64,000 bases of DNA from contig CM119263.1 of the NCBI GenBank assembly GCA_051294375.1, positions 21,560,494 through 21,624,493 on the forward strand, read 5' to 3'. The DNA comes from Paraspadella gotoi (Eukaryota; Chaetognatha). Positions within the stretch are counted from its first letter, which is position 1. Every line of letters begins with the position of its first letter. Below the pieces are notes generated by a model that worked only from the letters and a program-made list of their open reading frames with translations, had not been told where the DNA came from and ran no database searches. Positions 21,217 through 35,083 of this stretch are shown piece after piece. Both the position numbers and the translations under genes were made by a program.

Positions 21217-21781
21217 ATTAACATAAACGCCATAAAAATTACCCGAGGCATTCGCAATTAGAATAAAGATGAAAGATGGCCGTTTTATGAATGCTCAGAG
21301 ATTTCCCGGAAGCCTTTTCATTTTTTTTTTTTTTTTCAGGTAAAAAATAGTACACACTCAAATAAAATCTTTTTTTTTGTCAAAGACTTAGTCCTGTGTA
21401 AAAATAAACGCGCCACTTTATTTCAGACTTTAAAAATCACCCTATATACTTGAATTTTTTTAAAAAATTTAAAAATTATTTAAAGTTTATTGAAAGATGA
21501 TAAGTTTGGCATAAATTTTATTAAAATTTGGCTATTCGTTTAGGAACAATTATTTTTTTAAAATGAAGTATAAATTACTTGATAAATGTAAAATAATCTG
21601 ATAGATTTAACCTTTCTTCTTCTGATATTTTATAATACTTAAAATAATTTAAAAATTTAAAAAAATAAAACTGGATATCCAGAGGGATAGCTGGATAACT
21701 GGATTACCCCAAATCCCTAAATGATAATCGTACGGTTATTAAAACATACGATGAAAGACAGGTCCATGATTCTGAAGCTTT

Positions 21782-22125
21782 TACACGGATTTCAAATGGG
21801 AGTAAAATAAAATGATCAAATATTCTAACTAAATTATCTGATATAGCAACTTCAGACTTTGTACCCTGATAAAAAAATTTACTAAAGTTTTTTTTATTTT
21901 TCAACTCCCAGTAGTCCAGCTTACTTACTTTCTTAGTTATGTGCTCATCAATGGTATGATCAGGTTTAAAAAAAAATAATTTGAATTTGAATAAAACCTT
22001 CCTGTTATAAGATGTAGTTTTTTAAAAAAAATCAAATGTTTTAAAATTTTGGTTCATCTTACAGATATAGACATTGAAATATGTATGTGTCTGAGCAATC
22101 TGAATGTCAAAAGCTTTTTCATAAC
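21782..22125 (-). mobile_element. Partial copy of the TACACGG TIR element
   Basis: Begins TACACGGATTTCAAATGGGA and runs parallel to the complement of 18470-18813 (AAATTATCTGATATAGCAAC, CTCATCAATGGTATG, TGAATGTCAAAAGCTTTTTC). The other end is missing. Confidence 0.55.
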
Positions 22126-22126
22126 T

Positions 22127-22710
22127 AGCGGTAGCCGACCAAATTCAAATTTTAATGGGAACAGCATTAAACTAATCCATTATTGGTATTAATTATTGTG
22201 TTAAAATATTTTTTTGCAAAAATGTTCCGAACCATGAGTAATTTGCTAATTAATATTACTATATCGCTATATAATTTCAAAATTTTTTTGGATATTTTAA
22301 GTTTTTTTAATTGATTCTGATAGAGCTTAAAAAGTTAAGCAAAAAATATAATTACAACTTTTTAAAATTTTGATGTTTTATTACTAAAAATTAGTAAAAA
22401 CTGCTAAAATCATCGGATGATGATGATGATGATTTTTTAAGGTTTTTCCCAATTTTAACCCACTTATCATCAAAATATTGAAAAAAGAATTGTACTTTGT
22501 GTAGATAACTTTTCATACGCTATTTGAATCTGCTTTTAAAAATAATATATATATCCTATCTATAAATAAATATTAAAAAATTAATTACTAATGCTTCTTG
22601 CCATTTTAGAAAATTTTGCTACATTGAAAGTTTTCTCAGAAATGTATGAAGTTTCATTTGGAAAGGTTCTCAAATCAAACTTCTGACCCACCCCATTGAC
22701 GAAGTTTGGC
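22127..22710. mobile_element. Dispersed AT-rich element, copy 1 (related to 61180-61700)
   Basis: From GCGGTAGCCGACC to GACCCACCCCATTGACG. Shared with 61180-61700 are GATTCTGATAGAGC, AAAATCATCG, GATGATGATGATTTTTTA, CCACTTATCAT and a closing CACCCCATTGA. A third end-fragment is at 4395-4445 (inverse). Non-coding. Confidence 0.5.
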
Positions 22711-23499
22711 TCTATCATAACCACAATGACAGCACTTTTAATTTTATAGTTTTTTTAGTTAAAAAAAATCCGTGTAGATAAAAATCGATTTTCCTGTTTG
22801 GTTTTGGAACACGCAAGTATAAAAAATTATTTTTTTTTGCACAGGACTGTATTGTTCGAATATTTTTCTCATTTTTATTCTTAGATTTTAAATTAATTAA
22901 ACTTAGCCAATGTTATTAGATGCATTTCTTTTTTTTACTAATGTTATCACCGCGTACTAAGAGCAGCTGGGATTCTGAACTTAATTTAACTTAATCTTGT
23001 CTCAAATGTAAAAAAAAGTCAGACGGCTATAAACGTGTTTTGTCAAAAAAGTCAAAAATGTAATTATTTTACTACTTTTTAAAATAATAATTCAAATTTG
23101 CCTAAAAAGAATAAAGAATAACCAACACAATAGGTCACAATTCTATTTTTTTTTTTTTAATTTACGAATTTTTATAGATTTATTAACAGATTTACAAAGA
23201 TTCGTTCAAAAAAGTTGAGAGGACGAAATATAATTACATGTATATAAATTATGTATCAATTTTAAAATCTTATGAAGAGTGTACTATGTAAAAATGAATA
23301 GCCTACTGTATATTTAAACAATAAACATTTAAAATTTGTACCGGACATAGCCAAGGTTCATCCCGGAATTAATCATAGTTTCCTGACACTTGCTCTCTAC
23401 CATAAAATGTCACTTTCATTCCATCAACTCACCCTCGATCATTCCCTTCGCAGCCCCTTCTTCGATCGAGCGATTCCGAGCTTCCTCCTTTTCGATGAC

Positions 23500-23595
23500 G
23501 TCGTCGTCGTTATCGTCGTCGTTGCGAACTTCACCCACAATACCAAAAACTTTCTTTCCCCGTCGTCGTCGTCGTCGTCGTCGTCGAAAGCCTCA
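23500..23595. repeat. CGT trinucleotide-rich patch
   Basis: Runs of GTCGTC/TCGTCG. Gives S- or V-rich frames on one strand and D-rich on the other; none has other coding support. Confidence 0.7.
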
Positions 23596-24057
23596 TCGTT
23601 CGACGATTCCTCCAAAAAAAGAAGACGAAGATATTTAAAAAAAGACAAATCGACGAAGAACTGGATTTTTGTCTTCGATATCCGGGACTGGATACTTAAG
23701 AATCCGAATAAGTAGAATTGCGCGATCGAAAAAAGGGCAAAATGCCGTCAATCGACGGTCAATGACTTTGTCAAATAAGATGACAAAAAAATAAAATGAC
23801 AAAACTTGATATTTCTAAAAGGCCTGCTCGTTAACTGGAATCTACTTTTATAAATAAAATAATTAACGCGTGAAAAAAAATAAAGCCTAAAAATTACTTC
23901 TCACGAACTAAAACTAAAAATTAACAACAAAACAAAACTAAAAACTATGTTGAAAGAATTTCCGGCTTAAAACGAATTCGTTAAATGAACTAAAAAAATC
24001 GATTTTTCGGTGGAAAATCGAAATTTCAAATCAATTTATTTGTTTCGCTTTCGCGTC

Positions 24058-24818
24058 ATGAGTTTTCACTTCGTCTGCGTCTCTTTTCTTCTTTTCCTCG
24101 AATTCTGCGACTTCTCTCCCACGAGGAGGAGAAACGTTTTGAGTTCGTCGTTGTTGTTGTTGTCGTCGTCGTCGTCGTCTTTTTCGTTGTCCTCGTCTTC
24201 ACCGACAGATGGAGAAACGAAGGAGAATGACATCTCCGAAACTTGGTGGGCCGTGCAGATTCAGGTACATGCAGTAATTGCATAAGTTGTGATTGAAGGA
24301 TGGAGCTGCGTGTAAATTGGGTGCAGATCTGTGCAATTAATTTTCGGTTAGTGCTTTGCGGAAATAAAAAATGTCAGTTAGTTTTTAATTAAACTAAAAA
24401 ATATGTTTGGTAAAACTACCGTGCCCTTAAACTACAGATACAGTATTTAAAGTTTAAAAATACTTTCTTTCTTAGAAGTGAATAATCTTTAGGTCTTTTT
24501 CTTACTTACTTATGTTAACAATGGCAGCAGCTGTTTTTTTATACCCTATAATGTCCTCAAAAGTGTGAGTAATAAGCGGAAAATACCTTTTTAATTAAAT
24601 ATTTTTTTATTAATACAAACGTTATTTCAATATTAAGCGCAGATTTAAATACAACATTTAAAATTAAACTTTTATTCTCTCATCCATCAGCCTCAATAAA
24701 TATATCAAACAGATCTTAAACTTTCTTTAAGTAAACCATTGCACCTCGTAACTCTATCTCTCTCACTACTATTACCACCCCGAAATAAGTTTGTCGCATC
24801 GAAAACACTATTTGTTTC

Positions 24819-24855
<37 letters not shown>

Positions 24856-27800
24856 GCCCAAAAATTCCTTCCCTACTTAGTTTACTCCTTCTTTTCAAGA
24901 TAAAATCTCTACTAATCGCGAGTCAAATCTTCAAGAAGGCATCGCTTTCGGTCTTTCCTTTCTCTCTCCTTCGAACAGGGATAACAATAAATTATCCCCG
25001 GATTATAATATTCCCCCCCCCCAAAAAAAAAGGGAACGAAAAAAAAAATAATGTTAAGGAGAGATTAAGCGAATAAATTCGGTTGGATGAATTGAGGGCG
25101 TTGTTTTCGTCGACGACTCCGTGAGATAAGAGGAACGCCTTCCATTCATCTTTTGTTTTCCCGTTGGTTGTGAATTCACGTGAGATGCGTGGAATTCCTT
25201 AAATGCCACTCGGGATGAAGTCACGAGAAACCCATAGCATAATTTCTGCAATATATGGAGACTAATTGAATTTATTGTTTGACGGGTGGTAAAATGATGA
25301 CCAGTATGAGATCGCATATGAACGTGAATGTAATTCGATTCTTCGATACTTCACACAATAATTCCATTTTTCCGTCATCCCTCTTACAGGAACTCGGGTC
25401 AAAAGGAGACGAAGAAATGGAATTTCTCCCCAATTCCGAAAACTTTATCGCGATTCCAAAGCCTAATCCAACCCCGAACTTACCCCCAAATCAGGATCAA
25501 AACCCAAATTCTAACCCCAATACAAACTCAAAATCTAATCAAATCTCTAATTCATACCCAAAGTCCAAAGCGAGATCGAACACTAAAAAATCCAGCAAAA
25601 GATCGAAAGAAAAATCTCTCGATTCATCTCACTCTTTGGACTTTTGGAAATCTTTCAAGGTTTCTAATTTCGAGACCGCTTCCAAATCTATGAACGAGTC
25701 TGAATCCGTAAACGTTTCTAAATCTTCCCACGCATCCAACTCAAAAAACTTTTTAAATCTTTCCAACGATTCCAAACCCTTAAACCTTTCACACACTCCA
25801 AATTCTTTTAACACATCTTTCGCTCTGAATTCTTTGAAACCTTCCGAGTTTTCCAACAGACCAACTCCCTCCCGAGAGACGAACGAAATCCGTCCAGTGC
25901 CTCCAACCGACCGTTCGAAAAGATCGTCGATTCGGACTCGAAAAATCCAAGAATTTCAGGCGATCAAAGGCTCGAGTTTATCGCCGGGCACTGGAGCAGA
26001 CCTTTCCGTTCCGCGGTCGCCCGAAAATTCGCCCGGCAGCCCGCCCAGAGATTTTTGGAGCGGAGTAGATGTTAACGGGTGGACGGAGAACGACAAAGGA
26101 GCGAAGGGAACCGAGGCAAACGAAGACAACAACAACAAAAACGACGACAAAATCGATGATACTCTGTCCGGGAAGCATCTGTTGTGGCACCCAGACAGCG
26201 CCGGGTGCCGGGACAAGTCTCACTACGCGGCTCCACGAGACGATTCGTCGAAAGGGGCGTGGGCAGAGGGGGAGGCGGCGGAGAGGTTGGCGTGGGAATT
26301 GTCCCGGTTCGAGGTGGAGGGGCAGGAGGAGGAGGAGGAATCTGTCCATCACGTGATGAAACGAAACGCTGATCAGGTGGCTTTTGTAGGTTTTTTGTGC
26401 TTTTTTTGTTTTATTTAATCAAAAGATTTATATTGTTTGTATCAAATTCTTATTTAATTTTACGTTACATTTAAAAAAAAAAAACAGGCCGGCGATAACC
26501 TTTCGCCTACGTGGGAGGACGGTTCCGGCGAGGAGCCGACCGACGCCACGCCCCCTACGACGGATAATATGACCGACGTTCCGACGGCAAAAGTGCCGAG
26601 AGGTCTGCCGGAAACGACAGCGTCCCCCAACGCGACCCAGGCGGAGATGACACAGGCTGGAGTCACTACGGGGCCGTCGCCAACAACACAGGCTGGCGTC
26701 ACTTCGGCGGCGGCGGAGACGACGCTGGCCGACAACACGATGTCGTATTGCAACGACGACGAGGACTGCAACATCGAGAGCAACGAGCGTTGCACGAATT
26801 TCCAGCGGCGCCGCAGCGTGACTCTCGTACGTCGCCGGACGGGGCTGCAGCCCATTTGCAAGTGCATGCCGAATTTCATCAGATCTAAGTTGGAGACGAC
26901 CGAGTTGTCGAATGAGTGCGAGGCGATTGTCGAGGTGAGATTGGATTTTTTTTACGTATACCATGATGGAAAAAAAAATTGTCCTGGTTACTTTCCAGCT
27001 ATTTTTCGAGATTTTAATGTAAGAATAAAAAAAATTAAATTTAAATATCAAGAAACTTTGGCCTTTTGTGATTCATATGAGCCATGTCTCATTTATGTAC
27101 GACAAAAAATATAGGAGTTCCATGCAAAAGAAAATGAGTGGTCCAAAAAAAAGCTTATGTCTTTATTTTTTTCATATCTACTTTTATCACATCGCCAAAG
27201 CCCTGGCGATATCGCCATGGCGAAGTCGCCAACCAACTAGAACCACACCTACGACTCGTGCGTGAATCGCCGGCGACATCGCTATTTGATTGAACTACAA
27301 CTTAGGATATTACTTTAAAAACAAATTAATTAATAATATTGTTATGCAATTTTTTTTTAAAAAAAGGCTTAAATATTTTTTATTACATATACAAAGGCAG
27401 CAAAAAACATTGTTCCATGGCTCAATCTTTTTATCACTCTACCCTACTGGAGACGTCACTGAGGGTGGAAAGCTCCTAAAGCCAACAGTAAGATGCCATA
27501 TCCTAATGGGCATCACAAGCAACCCGGCTGTTGCCATGATGCAATAAATAATTTTATGTTGTTGAAAAATAATTATTTTATTCAGTCTTAAGGAGGTTAT
27601 ATTATATATTAAAACTTATTTATTAACCAAAAAATATATTTGACAATGAAATTAACTGACTTTCAAACCGCGACAATTTTTTTTCCATCATGGTATGATT
27701 CTGTAAATGACAGAAATGTCAAAAAACAAGTGTGCTACAACGAGTACTATTGTCTAGTATTAAAATATTTTTTTCCGATTATGTGTCTTCATCGTCCCAA

Positions 27801-29175
27801 CCTTCCTGCCAAACAGGTCGTCAGCGTGACACTCGTCTGCCCCGTCGAATTCAACACCATCTACGCGGACAAAACCTCTTCGAAGCATCTCGAATTCCTC
27901 TTCTACATTCAGAACGTCTATTGCGACTACATCTCTATTATAATCAAGAGAACCTGTTTTTGCGAGATCGAGACAATAAAGAGCGGTTCTACAGAGATCG
28001 AGTTGCTCATCTCCGTTGCCGCCGGAAATAAAACAAAGAACAACGCCACAGAGTCCACAACTCCCTTGCCCCTTCTAACGAACACCACTCAACTTCTCCG
28101 CGAGGCCGCCAAACGCGCCTTCAACGATTTAATCGAGGAAGTCAACCTGGCGACGATCGATCCAAACGTCACGTCGACGCCAGGACTCGATCCCGGCGTT
28201 TACCTGGGCCCGTTCCGCGCCGCCGTCACTCGGCTCTCCGTCAACGAAGACTTTTATGTCCGTGAGAACCCCGTCCCGTCGACAAACCCTTGCCTAGATC
28301 CCGACCGCAATTATTGCGACAAGGACAACAACGGCGCCGAAGCCGAGTGCATCCCGGGTCCGGATAATAAAACGTTGACCTGTCGATGCCGAGTCGGTTT
28401 CCACGACGTCTCCTACGTGCCACGATCAGCGCCGGGCGAGCACTGCTCCCCCGTCTGCTACGAAGGATATTGCCTGAACGGTGGACGTTGTTACAACGAC
28501 AAAACTGAGCCGCTCTGCGATTGCAACGCCTGGTACAACGGTGTCCGATGCGACGTCGATCTCTGGGCGCTCTTGATTAGCGGCATCGTGTTTCTCTCGT
28601 TCTTCCTCGTCCTCATCATCGTGGGGTTGACGCGATGCGCGAGGAATCGTCTCGAACGTAAAGGGTCTTATTCTGTGGCGGAGGAAGACCGTCGCCTCTT
28701 TCATCGCGACGCCGCCGTCTCCCGTAGCCTGGATCCGTTCGATTTGACCTTCGATCCCGGGGAATACGAGTTTCTCTATGCGCCTGTGGACGCGCGGACT
28801 GGGGAGATCGTCGCTCTCGATCCCAATCTTCCGCCCGAAGAGAATCTATACCGTCTGGTGCCAGAGATCGACGTAGGGGATCCGCCGTGGCCGGCGCTGC
28901 GACGCCTCGCCGACCCTGGCGGCGGACGCTGGGAAGACGACGTCACGCAATCGATTTTTCTGCCCATTCCGCGTCCAACTCTGCGGCGGCGGTCGGACGT
29001 GCCGACGCCGCCCGGTTCCATGACGCGGTCGTCGTCGGGGGCGTCGTTGGTGATCTCACGCAGAAGTTCGACGGCGCCGGATGTCGACCTCGCTTGCGTC
29101 GGCCTCTATCCGAATTTGTTTGCCGATGACGAGACGTTACAGATTCCGAGGCCTTCGGTCATTACCAAACCGTAA
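24058..29175 (+). CDS. EGF-domain single-pass membrane protein (4 exons, about 999 residues)
   Basis: Exons 24058-24264, 25390-26376, 26488-26934, 27817-29175; every junction is phase 0. Exon 1 starts MSFHFVCVSFLLFLEF, a signal peptide, then a Ser-rich stretch. Exon 2 encodes a long low-complexity N/S/P/K-rich region. Exon 3 adds a Thr/Ser/Pro mucin-like stalk and an EGF-like cysteine cluster (YCNDDEDC...PICKC). Exon 4 has a beta-rich block that may be SEA-like (VVSVTLVCPVEF...), N-glycosylation sequons and two more EGF-like modules (about residues 707-793; one ends CDCNAWYNGVRCD). A transmembrane helix (about 797-819) and a 180-residue cytoplasmic tail follow. Likely a type I cell-surface or shed adhesion/mucin-like protein; I do not recognise an orthologue. 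The join of exon 1 is inferred from phase and the signal peptide. The alternative start ATG at 25294 would remove it and leave no signal sequence. Confidence 0.75.
24141..24190. repeat. (GTT/GTC)n trinucleotide tract inside exon 1
   Basis: TCGTCGTTGTTGTTGTTGTC then GTCGTCGTCGTC encodes the Leu/Ser run after the signal peptide; likely length-variable. Confidence 0.7.
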
Positions 29176-30468
29176 CCGGCGATGGCGACGAAGACGACGA
29201 CGACGGCGTTAACGCCAGAATTTTAACCATCATACACTGCGGCGCAAAAAAAAAATAAGACACTTGTTAGCTCTAAATACCCCACTATTTCTTTTTTAAT
29301 CTTAAAAAAATATTTATAAAAAGTATAGGTTTTTTAAAAATTTATAGATTGATGCAAAAAAAAATTAATTGGTTCAGGCAGTAGATTACAGCAATATTTT
29401 AAAGTCAAAGTCTGAAAACGGAATTAGGAAAAATGATTTTTGGAGGTTAAGTTCATGATATTTTTTTTCTGACTGATAACAGTGTAACAGTGTAACTGGT
29501 GTCATATTTGACTCGACGTGAGTTGATACGATGTTAAAAAACATCTTCCGGAATTTAGCTTTAATTTTTTTCCGTAATTTATTTTGACGTCCAATAGACC
29601 ATGGCGCCGAGACAACAATGACCAACTGGTCATGATAAAAACTTATGATTATTGATTTTTTATTAGGTTCATTCTTAGAAATTTCTCTCCTCCCATTTGC
29701 ATGCAAAATTACTAAGGAACGTGCCATATGGTCAAAATATCTGTGTTAAAACTGTTGAGAGAAAAAGATAAGGAAATATTGCTACTTTATTGTTTCCGTT
29801 TCTGACTCTCATTAATTGAATACTCTCGACGCAAAGATTTGTACTCATTGCTAATTATTTGAATGATAATAGTGAAATATTTACTCTGACATTTTATTTT
29901 ATTTCCTATCATCTTATTAGTTAGAAAAAGAAACCCATCAAAGCTATTAAACTGATTTTTATGAATCTTTTTCATTATCTCTCATTCTCTCTCTCTCTGT
30001 TTATAAACAAAGGTTACGTAGTACTGGACGACCTGTGGATAAAATTGGCTAACTTGGGTATTTGGTAGTTATGATCTCTCATATTTGCTTTTAACTTAAA
30101 ATATTTTGTAAAAATGTTTCTCATGGAGAATGAAATTATGAACGAAAAATGAAAAACACGATTAACTTTTACAGTAAACAGCATTACAATTGTAAAGCTC
30201 TATTTTGGGATAATCCTTTCACTCGTACCAAAGGTTCGTCTTCTGAGAGACAACGTAGGAACTAGGATCTGTTTTTTAAGATACTCCCGGGAAGACGTGA
30301 ATTTCTTCTGTTGCTAAGCGTCCCTCTCTGAAACTAAGGGATAAAGAGGAAGATCTTGTCAATTTTCTTTTTCTAATGTTTGACGTCCAATCATTATCAA
30401 CTGGAATTCGATAATTTTCGCACGAAATTTCCTCGTTTTCACCTTGTGTAATTTTAAGGTCGTTGAAA
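29176..30468. other. Intergenic spacer between EGF and acidic-repeat genes
   Basis: AT-rich; no exon seen. No canonical AATAAA right after the stop at 29175; AATAAG occurs near 29253. The promoter of the next gene is presumably at the right end. Confidence 0.5.
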
Positions 30469-31628
30469 ATGGATGAAGATAACGAGTCAGAAAAAGTCGA
30501 AACGGAGGAACGGACGATCGGCGAATCTCAATCGAAAGATAAAGAAAAAAAAGACGAAAAAGAAAAAGAAAAAGGGGGTAAAGAGAATATCAATGAAGAA
30601 AATGATGTCAAGATGTCGGATGAGAGCGAAAGTAAAAATAACGACATTATTGTGGAGGACGCCAAAAGAAAAAATATTAAAAATGATGGTGAGGAAAATT
30701 CCGGTGAAAATATTGGCGATGAGAACTATGTAAAGAAGGACGAAACAAATAAGGAAAATGCAACGGAAGGTGAAGAAAAAGGTCATGAAAGGAATGATCA
30801 CGAGTTAAATGAACAAGAAGACGAAAAAAGCGAAGTGGATAAAAAAGATACTAAAAATGATGACGAGAATGAAATGAAAGAATCAAGATCCGAAATAAAT
30901 GGAGAAAATGAGGAAATTAAATCTGTTAATTCCCCTGCGAGGCAAAATTCGAAAGGCAATAAAGACGGCGGAATAAACGACCAAAATGGCAATGAAAAAA
31001 ATCAATCAAATGATAACAATAGTGAAAACTGGCGAGTCGATGGAAATGAGCAGACAACAGAAAACCCAACATCAAATGGCGATGGCGTCGCAGAAGCAAC
31101 AACAGCATTTGTTTCGACCAAATTGCGAAAAGAAATGGAGTCCAAAGCCAACGTGGGCACCATTCTCACTTGGCAGTACGCGGCGGCCATGGCTCAAGAG
31201 GGCGCGGCGACGGAATCTAGCGGAAATGACGCAGAACCGGAAGTAGAGTTGACCTCTGGCGCCGAGGTGGGCATGGCGGCTGCCTATGCAACTAAAAAGG
31301 GAGATCTGCAGCACAGAGAAGAAGGAGAAGTCGAAGAGAGCGAAGGCGAATCCGAGAAGAATTCAGAGAAAAAAGTGGAATCTCAAGTTGAGAATGAGAT
31401 TAATGTTGAAAATATAGCAGCCTCAGATGCAGAAGTAGTTCCTGTTTCTAAAGGGAAAGATGCAGGGGAAGCAGTGGAAAAGGCGAGTACCTTTGATGTG
31501 GAAACGAATCAAAAGAAGAATGAAAAGCGTGAAACACAATCTGAAGGTGAAACAGGTAACAGTTAACGAATTTTAAAATTCTGTGTACAACCATGTATTC
31601 GATATATTTATGATACTCGATGCAATAT

Positions 31629-31715
<87 letters not shown>

Positions 31716-34700
31716 TTACATTTAACTTTTAAACTAAAATGTATTTTTCTTTTAATCAAATTTTTGTTTTTGCTCGGATTTTATTAATAAAAAATCTATG
31801 GTGCAAGAGAAAACAAAGCATTTTAAAGGCAATTACTCTCAACACAATTCCTTTATCGTCACTGTTCAAATAGCTCCTTAGCTAGACGCTTCTCAAAGTG
31901 GATTGCCTGTTGGTTACAGACCCGAGGAAAAAGGTCGAAAGGCCCGGGAAAAAAACTCCGACGCAGCGATCTTTATAACTTTTTTTTCATAAGTTAAGAA
32001 TAAATTTATTCTTATTTTCCTTCCGCAGGCGATGACGCCGAGGAATCGATCGGGGAAAAACTGAAGACGGAAAATAAATCAGAAATATCCAGACCGAATT
32101 CCAGCGCCGATTCTCCCGAAAAATCTGAATCAATCGAAGATTCGAAATTGACCCAAATCGTAATATCAACTGAGAATTCTGAATTTACGGAAGCACCGAA
32201 ATCAAGCAAAACTTCAGAATTGATTGAAGCTGCTGAACCAATCGAAAATTCTGAATCGACTGAAAATACAGAATTAACTGAGAATTCTGAATCAGGTGAA
32301 GCTGAATCTAAAGACAATTCTGATCTAACTATCGCAGCAGAACCAACCGAGACTTCTGAATTGGGTGAAGCCGCTGATTCAAAAAAGAATATTGAATCAA
32401 CTAAATCACTTGAAGCGAATGCTAATGTGTTACCCACAGTTGATGTAACATCAGAAGCTGCCAAATCAACAGAAGGTGAGATAACTGCTAAATCAACTGA
32501 TGACCAAAGCAAAGGTCATGAATCTACTCAGCCTGTAGAAGAAACCGAGGTTGCTGAATCTACTGAAGCAGCTGTATTGACTGACAAAGATGAAATAACT
32601 CACTCCGACGAATTGACAAAAGATTCTGAATCTGAAGAACTGAGAAAAGATTCCCCAACAGAGTCTGCTGAACCAATAGATGCTACCGAATACATAAAAA
32701 CTGATGAATCAGTAGATGGTGAATCCTCTTATAATTTTAGACCCGAGACTGATAATTTGAATGAAAATGGTGATAATAAAAAAATAGACCCAACTGAAAA
32801 TAGAGCAGAACCAAATGATAGTTCTGAAGCTAATGGGAGAGCTAAATGTTCACATAATTATGAAATAGAACTAAGCCGCGACCCTGAAGAAGAAGAAGAA
32901 AATTCAAATACAAAAAATACTGAAGTAAGTCCTGAACTGAACGATAGTTCTGAAGCTAATGAGAAAGCTGAATGTTCACATGATGATGAAATTGATCTAA
33001 GCTGCGATCCTGAAGAAGGAGAAAATTCAAATAAAGAAAATACTGAAGTAAGTCCGGAACTGAATGATAGTTCTGAAGCTAATGAGAAAGCTGAAGTAAG
33101 TCCTGAACTGAATGAAAGTTCTGAAGCTAATAAGACAGCTGAATGTTCACATGATGATGAAATTGATCTGAGCCATGATCCTGAAGAAGAAGAAAAAATA
33201 CAAATACAAAAAATAATGAAATAAGTACTGAACTGAACGATAGTTCTGAAGCTAATGAGAAAGCTGAATGTTCACATGATAATGAAATTGATCTAAACCG
33301 CGATCCTGAAGAAGAAGAAAATCCAAATACAAAAAATACTGAAGTAAGTCCTAAACTGAATGAAACTCCTGAAGCTAATAAGACAGCTGAATGTTCACAT
33401 GATGATGAATTGATCGAGCCAGATGATCCTGAAGAAGAAGAAAAAAATACAAATACAAAAAATACTGAAAAAAGTACTGAACTGAACGATAGTTCTGAAG
33501 CTAATGAGAAAGCTGAATGTTCACATGATAATGAAATTGATCTAAACCACGATCCTGAAGAAGAAAAAAATTCAAATACAAAAAATACTGAAGTAAGTCC
33601 TAAACTGAATGATAGTTCTGAAGCTAATGAGAAAGCTGAAGGTTCACATGATGAAATTGATTTAAGCCGCGACCCCAAACACGAAGAAAAAAAATTAAAT
33701 ACAATAAATACTCAACTAAATGATAGTTCTGAAGCTATTGAGAGAGCTGATGATGAAATTGATCTAAGCCACGATACTGAAAAGAATGAAGAAAATGGCA
33801 GAAGCGAACAAAATGATGAAACTGAAACATCAGCCACAGATCTCGATGAGTTCTCAAATCCTAAATCTTCAGAACAAAATCAATCAAATATTGAAAACGA
33901 CTCAGACGATGAAAATAAACCCGATGACGCTGAAGAAACCGATGACAAAGATCTAGCAGATGATTTTGGACAAACAGAATTAAATGATAAAGTTGAAACA
34001 ACAGAAGATAGCGAATTAACAGTTAAAACTGAACCGACTGAATCCGATGACGACGAACGAGGAAGCTACAATGAATCAAGCAAAGACACTGAGCAAACAA
34101 GCGATACTGAAGACCCCGACAAATCAGCTCCTGACGAAACTGAACAAACGGGTGAACTAAATAAAACTGAAGAGAAGGAGAAGTCTGATTCTGAACCCGC
34201 GGCTGAGGACGACCCAAACGACGTTCAACAGTCTGATAATTCGGATCCGGCTGACTCTACCGAATCTTCGGCCGAAACTAACGCGACTAACGCCGAAAAT
34301 TCCGGCGCCGACACTGAAGATAGAGAAATGGGCCCCCGCATCAATCTTGTTGTCGATCTCGACGCCGGAAAAGCCACATGCTCTACTACGCCCGAACCTA
34401 GCGATATCCCCGCGCCGAAGCCGTCCAAGGGTCAGCCCCAGCGCCATCTCCGGCGTCCAAAAGTCACGAACGGTAACTTCAGGTCCACACAAATGGCGCC
34501 GATGCCTCGAAGAGGGCGTTGCACATGCGGGCCTGGTGCTGAGTGTTCATGCGCGTGGGGAGCGAGAGCGAAGGCGCGCAACGCTACGCGGCCGCGGTCG
34601 TGCGGCGCCGTCCACTCGAGAAAACCCATGGCGTCGACTTTGAGTAAATCGTTTGGCGGAGAAGAGGGAGTAGACGAGGTGAGTTGAGGGTTGGAAGGAG

Positions 34701-35024
34701 ATGGGAAAAAGGTAGGGAGTATATTAAATTTAAGAGGTTGGGCTGGAGAAGGATTGAGGGATTTCAGGTTTGATAAAGTGGTGATAAAACTGACTTAAGA
34801 GTGGGTCTGGGTAAACAGTTAGTAAATCAAGGAGAAGAAAGTGAAAAGCAAAAGGAAAATGAGGTGAGGGGACGAGTTAATTTAATTTTACCATGTCCAG
34901 TTTCCCTCACTTTTCAGACATTATCTTCGGATACGGCAGCTACGAGCTCAACCTTTTCGACTCTTCCGATTCAAAAACAAGTTAGTTTTTTGTCCTTTCT
35001 ATCTAATTTAAGTTAAAAAAAACA

Positions 35025-35083
<59 letters not shown>

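Larger units (their letters stand above)
14970..24057. other. Gene-free, transposon-rich region
   Basis: No exon with coding character was found on either strand. The stretch is filled with LTR fragments, foldback and TIR elements (listed separately), simple repeats and AT-rich unique sequence. A CGT/GAC-rich simple-sequence patch at 23500-23590 produces long but meaningless frames. The promoter of the EGF gene must lie at its right end. Confidence 0.6.

Noticed and set aside
23390-23715. Overlapping frames with poly-Ser or poly-Asp
   Set aside because: Produced by a CGT repeat; no signal peptide, splice partners or domain.
33185-33230. Programmed -1 frameshift
   Set aside because: The A-run would allow slippage, but no canonical X-XXY-YYZ heptamer in frame and a neighbouring unit keeps frame simply by one more A. 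Base loss is the simpler explanation.
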